Shown in pieces: positions 7,588 to 10,643 of a DNA stretch of 10,643 nucleotides. A program made the translations under genes and the position numbers. The notes under the pieces are model-generated. The model saw nothing but the letters and a program-made list of their open reading frames with translations. It was not told the origin of the DNA and ran no database searches. This stretch comes from Larix sibirica (Eukaryota; Streptophyta; Pinopsida; Pinales; Pinaceae): assembly GCA_004151065.3 (NCBI GenBank), contig NWUY0300027643.1, positions 7,966 through 18,608 of the forward strand, given 5' to 3'. How positions within the stretch are numbered: the stretch's first letter is position 1; every line of letters starts with the position of its first letter.

Positions 7588-8819
7588 ATGGCGTCAGCGG
7601 TTGTTTCCTTTGGTGGATTTGTGCATCCTATTTTATCTTCACGTTCGATATAGGTTTATCCAGTTGGTGCTACTAAGCTAGTTCTTTTTGTGACATTGTT
7701 AAGAATGGAGGAAGCTATTCTCTCTTGAATCATCTCATGGTCCAAGAGGATTCAACCCTTTCTATTCCAGTTGATATTGATGTTGAAGATCAGTCTCTCT
7801 TGTATAGATTTCATGGCCATATGTGGTGGTTTAATGTTTTATGGCCCTGTTTAGTTGAACTACATAAGTGGATCTCCAATTCCTAGAATTCCATTTTGAG
7901 AGAAGAATCTTTTATCAATCCCTGTGCACAATGGTTTTTTATTCTTAAATTTGATCTAGCTAAGGACATGGACCTATTTTTAAAATCTGGGCCTTGGGTT
8001 TTGGGGTATATTTGGATTATGTATAAATCCATGGACTCCTTCTTTTGATCCTTTGATAGACTCTCTTTCTTTGGCTCCTGTGTGGGTCGGGATTGCAAAT
8101 CTACCTTTGCATTTCTAGGGATTCTTCTCTCTTCGAGATATCGAGAATGCCCTTGGAAAGTACCATTACAACAGTTATGAAACATCAAAATATAGCATTA
8201 CAATAGATGCACATATCTATGTGGACATAGATTTCAATAAATTATTTTTTATGGAGATTAATTTAGTAGGCCCAAACTTCTCCAGGACATAAAATCTTGA
8301 ATATGAGTAGGTTATCCTCCGTTGTAGAGCTTGTTATGAAACATGGCATATTGTTTCCTTCTATGTGAAAGCTCTTAATATCAGATGCTCCAAGAAGCCC
8401 CATCACAAACCCACATGGTGGGCTAGTGCAAAGGAGAACACTAATTGATCAACAAGGAAGACATCATACTCAAACCCCCTCAAAGGGGCTCCTTATTCAG
8501 TTCAAAAGAAAATCAGCAAGCCCCATTTGAATGAAGAGACTTCTATGTAGTAGGAATGAGTTTCAGAAGACCTAGATGATGTTAGAGACTCCCCCCTTAA
8601 AAATAATCTTTTATCTCCACTTTGATGGAGGTTATTCAACTCAATTCACAACATTCACTGAGTTGGGTGGATCAAGTGGAGGAAGACGAGCTAGTTTTAA
8701 ATCCCGAACCACTAGATCTAGGTAAGAAGGAAGCTTGGACTACAATAGTAAATAAAAATAAATCCACCCCATCCACGAAACCAATGATAACGAGAAGCAA
8801 ATCTCACAATCCAATTTAG
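7588..8819 (+). pseudogene. LINE ORF1: DUF4283 domain plus zinc knuckle, frameshifted
   Basis: The start is placed at the ATG at 7588 (MASAVVSFGGFVHP), after a pyrimidine-rich leader; that frame stops at 7651. A second frame, from about 7677, carries SFCDIVKNGGSYSLLNHL and then the DUF4283 core: WFFILKFDLAKDMDLFL, KSGPWVLG. Near 8030 it shifts to PWTPSFDPLI, APVWVGIANLPLHF, a TAG at 8116-8118 where the family has Trp, then SLRDIENALGKY. Downstream are AHIYVDIDF, VILRCRACYETWH and a CCHC knuckle at 8323-8364 whose last Cys is Tyr (CRACYETWHIVSFY), then KPTWWAS. A final shifted frame (8622-8819) gives EAWTTIVNKNKSTPS and MITRSKSHNPI before TAG. ORF1 proteins of this type bind the LINE RNA. At least three frameshifts and several stops make it a pseudogene. 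Confidence 0.8.
8323..8364 (+). other. Degenerate CCHC zinc knuckle of LINE ORF1
   Basis: CRACYETWHIVSFY keeps the first two Cys and the His of C-x2-C-x4-H-x4-C, but the fourth ligand is TAT (Tyr) and the usual Gly before His is Trp. The Cys-to-Tyr change is a single G-to-A transition. Zinc binding by this copy would be lost. Confidence 0.75.
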
Positions 8820-9066
8820 TCACGTATTGTTTCTATATTATACTATGTAAGCAATTTGTTAGAATTTTCTCATGTTCTTAAGAATATGAGAGGAAGCAAG
8901 AGTGTAGTAGGAAGAGTTGGATAATCTCCTCATGAGACCATGACAGGAGAAAAATTACCTTCCAAGTTAAGTTCAAAGGTCCTTCATTTTGTAACTAAAA
9001 GTTGTTTGATTGGTTCATGACACTTTTTAAATATAACTTGTATATGTTTCTATAAAAAAATGAAAC

Positions 9067-9537
9067 AAATTCCCTTGTTTTTCATATGATTGAATTTTTA
9101 TGAATATTTTGATTGAGTGTATACTTATAGGAGTGAGTTAATAATTAAACAAACGCAACTTTACCAACAAGTTTCTTTTTTCTAGAAAGGTAAAATCCTG
9201 CTTTGATTTACTAATTTTCTCAAAATCTCGATGATCTTGGTCATCTTAAAATGGGTCAAAACTCCCAAACCTAAAATTTCACAGTCAAAGTTTTATTAAT
9301 CAAGTGGAACTATAACTTTCAAACATCCCACCAAATTTGGGGAAACATTTATGTTAAAAAGATTAAAATTGTCTACTTATAAATTTACTCATGTATTTGT
9401 ATAGTCTAGTAAGTATAACCTTGAAAGTGATAGTAACATTATACATTTTCTTATTTAATTATTATTTAAAACATTTTATATAATATGATTTATAGCATGG
9501 AAATAATGTTGTTATAATTTAGTTATATAAATGTGAT
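9067..9537. other. AT-rich DNA with nothing recognised
   Basis: This stretch between the LINE tail and the LTR has no open frame of note, no clear repeat and no RNA-gene signature. The last 120 bases are very AT-rich (TTATTTAATTATTATTTAAA), ending in GTGAT next to the LTR. It is either unoccupied intergenic DNA or an old repeat that I cannot identify. Confidence 0.5.
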
Positions 9538-10367
9538 TGATGCAGGGGCATCGGAGCCTAGGCGAAACAATCGAAGACGATCAACAAGAGAAGGCCGACC
9601 ATAGGGATAACCGACGACCACTAGTGTGGGAAGAATGAAATTCAAATCCAGGTAGTCGAGCAGGAAGCTATCGAATTATGGTCGACATGAGTAAAATTCG
9701 AAGGAGTCGAAAGTCGACTAGTAGTTGAACATCGACACCGAAAAAAGCGGCAAAGGCCAAGCGAGGGGGACGGGGCGGACTAGCAGCTGTGGAGACTAAG
9801 CGAAGAGAACAGTGATTGGACCTACAACTGTAGAAAATTTAGAAAGGTGCAAAGGTCGAGGCAACATACCTACAACCATTGTGGGTAGTTGAGGAATTTA
9901 ATGGCAGTTAATAAGGTGGTCGAGATCAAGACAGATGTCACCACAGGAGATGGTTGTGTAGGCACGTTCAAGGGCATTGAAAACTGCAGGTCTGCAGATC
10001 AAAGATAGTTTGACGGACATAGTAAGGACACCTAGGGGAGACCAACATGGTGGACCTCGAGAATAGCAGTAGATCAGAGTAGAAGAGCATTGCGAAGGCA
10101 CATAAGAAGGGGACAACACATAGAAATCGAGGATCAAGGGATCAGAGATCGCACATAGAGAGAGAAATAACATAAACAGAGTAGAGATTACTCCTATGTA
10201 TTGTAACAGGATGAGGCCGACTTGTTTATTAGTTTACCTGTAATTTTATAATTGATTCAAGTAATAGAAGCCAACTTCTTGGCATTTCGATTTCACATCT
10301 AGTTTTTGTGAGCGCATTTGTGTGAATCTCTTAAGTAAGAGGGTCCGATCGACCTGCCCTTGTGTCA
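9538..10367 (+). repeat. 5' LTR of a second LTR retrotransposon (830 bp)
   Basis: The left end TGATGCAGGGGCA and the right end, read on the other strand as TGACACAAGGGCA, match at 10 of 13 positions, and all three differences are transitions. The LTR therefore has TG...CA ends inside an imperfect terminal inverted repeat. A primer binding site begins two bases after the right end, which fixes that end. Base composition changes abruptly at 9538 from very AT-rich to GC-richer sequence. A TATA-like TTTTATAATT lies at 10244-10253, but I cannot tell the start of transcription from the polyadenylation region. The 5 bp to the left, GTGAT (9533-9537), should recur after the 3' LTR, which is outside the window. 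Confidence 0.85.
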
Positions 10368-10475
10368 AGTGGTATCAGAGCAGGATAAGTCCTGTGAGTA
10401 GGATAGAACCCGATACCAACGTGCATAGCGTCAAGTGGTATTGAGCAGAAGAATCCTGAGAACAGGTTGAGCCTG
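10365..10475 (+). repeat. Imperfect 66-bp tandem duplication of the primer site and leader
   Basis: TCAAGTGGTAT at 10365-10375 recurs at 10431-10441. The following bases also correspond with small gaps: CAGAGCAGGATAAGTCCTGTG against TGAGCAGAAGAATCCTGAG, then an AGGATAGAACC against AGGTTGAGCC. The second copy lacks the CA of TATCAGAGC, so its primer complementarity is broken (TGGTATTGAGC). Confidence 0.65.
10370..10381 (+). other. Primer binding site, tRNA-iMet
   Basis: TGGTATCAGAGC is the standard plant retrotransposon primer site, complementary to the 3' end of initiator methionine tRNA, and lies two bases after the LTR. The next bases are AGG; the full tRNA complement would have one more C there, so pairing beyond 12 nt is interrupted. 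Minus-strand DNA synthesis would start here. Confidence 0.93.
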
Positions 10476-10578
10476 TAGGCGTGAATAGCTCCAGTTGTGG
10501 TTTGGTAGAGTTGTGTGCATGTGGTGAAAGTCCAGTTGCGATCGGACGAGTGTAGATTTTCAGCTGAGGTTTAAAATA

Positions 10579-10643
10579 ATGGCACAAAGAGGTGTAAATG
10601 TCCATGTTTTAGGATGAAGAGCGCGAGGAGGCGCAGGAGTCAC
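10579..10643 (+). pseudogene. Start of gag of the right-hand element (partial, early stop)
   Basis: The first ATG in a plausible context lies about 200 nt after the primer site. It reads MAQRGVNVHVLG, then TGA at 10615-10617, then RARGGAGV to the window end in the same frame. A short Arg/Gly-rich gag N-terminus is common in plant Ty3 elements. The TGA could come from CGA (Arg) by one C-to-T change, the typical result of methyl-CpG decay. The rest lies outside the window, so the call rests on position and a few residues. Confidence 0.5.

Larger units (their letters stand above)
7400..9066 (+). mobile_element. LINE (L1-type) remnant with ORF1 but no ORF2
   Basis: A pyrimidine-rich leader (about 7500-7587) precedes a DUF4283-type ORF1 (7588-8819). 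It is followed by about 240 bp that ends in CTTGTATATGTTTCTATAAAA and a short A-run with ATGAAAC, like the 3' ends of plant LINEs. No endonuclease or reverse transcriptase (ORF2) sequence lies between the ORF1 stop and this tail, where several kilobases would be expected. The 5' end is a guess. ATGAAAC occurs at 7391-7397 and again at 9060-9066, and might be a very short remnant of a target-site duplication, but 7 bp in AT-rich DNA is weak evidence. Confidence 0.65.
9538..10643 (+). mobile_element. LTR retrotransposon, 5' part (runs off right edge)
   Basis: In order there is an LTR, a tRNA-iMet primer binding site, a leader of about 200 nt and the first codons of a gag frame. Only the 5' end is in view, so the superfamily cannot be proved; the arginine/glycine-rich gag start suggests Ty3/gypsy, but that is inference. 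The leader and gag show no similarity that I can see to the left element, which lies in the opposite orientation, so this is a separate insertion. Confidence 0.85.

Noticed and set aside
7415-7681. Overlapping plus-strand frames of 78-88 codons rich in Phe and Leu
   Set aside because: They come from the pyrimidine-rich leader and 5' end of the LINE; two overlapping frames of equal quality and low-complexity residues argue against a protein.
7883-8188. 101-codon minus-strand open frame
   Set aside because: It is antisense to the DUF4283 domain, which shows family motifs on the plus strand.
7391-9066. ATGAAAC at both ends of the LINE as a firm target-site duplication
   Set aside because: Seven bases in AT-rich DNA can match by chance, and the 5' end of the LINE is not independently fixed.
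9898-10605. Minus-strand frames inside the LTR and leader
   Set aside because: They fall in non-coding LTR and leader sequence defined by the TG...CA ends and primer site, and show no recognisable domain.
1-10643. CRISPR array, tRNA or rRNA genes, bacterial operon or phage content
   Set aside because: No regularly spaced direct repeats, no tRNA cloverleaf or rRNA sequence, and no prokaryotic gene organisation were seen; the content is plant transposable elements.

Overview
This looks like repeat-rich nuclear DNA from a plant, probably a seed plant with a large genome; a gymnosperm is possible, but I cannot prove that. The window is AT-rich, has no intact gene of more than about 150 codons, and consists of three transposable-element remnants plus unassigned spacer. 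Plant origin rests on the initiator-tRNA-Met primer site, a DLGS-type retropepsin of the plant Ty3 kind, and a DUF4283/zinc-knuckle LINE ORF1, which is a plant-type protein.

Layout. (1) From 1 to about 6470, minus strand, lies one badly decayed Ty3/gypsy-type gag-pro region. Read in element order (right to left) it has a coiled-coil N-terminal gag, a gag capsid core near 2300-2700, an array of five CCHC knuckles or knuckle relics (2179 to 1617), a retropepsin (1257-767), and then a second gag-like region (478-1). Reverse transcriptase, RNase H and integrase, if present, lie beyond the left edge. (2) Inside it is a 1600-bp direct repeat, 3114-4713 and 4715-6314, about 99.4% identical with no indels. 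The copies abut at a single N (4714). This has the shape of two overlapping contig ends that were not merged, so the duplication may not be real. (3) 6471-7390 is spacer with a short tandem repeat and a perfect 8-bp palindrome. (4) About 7400-9066, plus strand, is a LINE remnant: a frameshifted ORF1 (7588-8819) followed directly by a LINE-like 3' tail with no ORF2. (5) 9067-9537 is AT-rich DNA with nothing recognised. (6) 9538-10367 is a complete, GC-richer LTR followed by a tRNA-iMet primer binding site (10370-10381), a leader and the first codons of gag (10579). This second LTR retrotransposon is on the plus strand and runs off the right edge.

The parts do not act together as a host pathway; the window is a nest of dead or dying mobile elements. 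Points worth a second look are the five-knuckle gag, the gag-like module downstream of the protease, the probably false 1.6-kb duplication, the ORF2-less LINE, and an imperfect repeat of the primer-binding site. I saw no host gene, RNA gene or CRISPR array.
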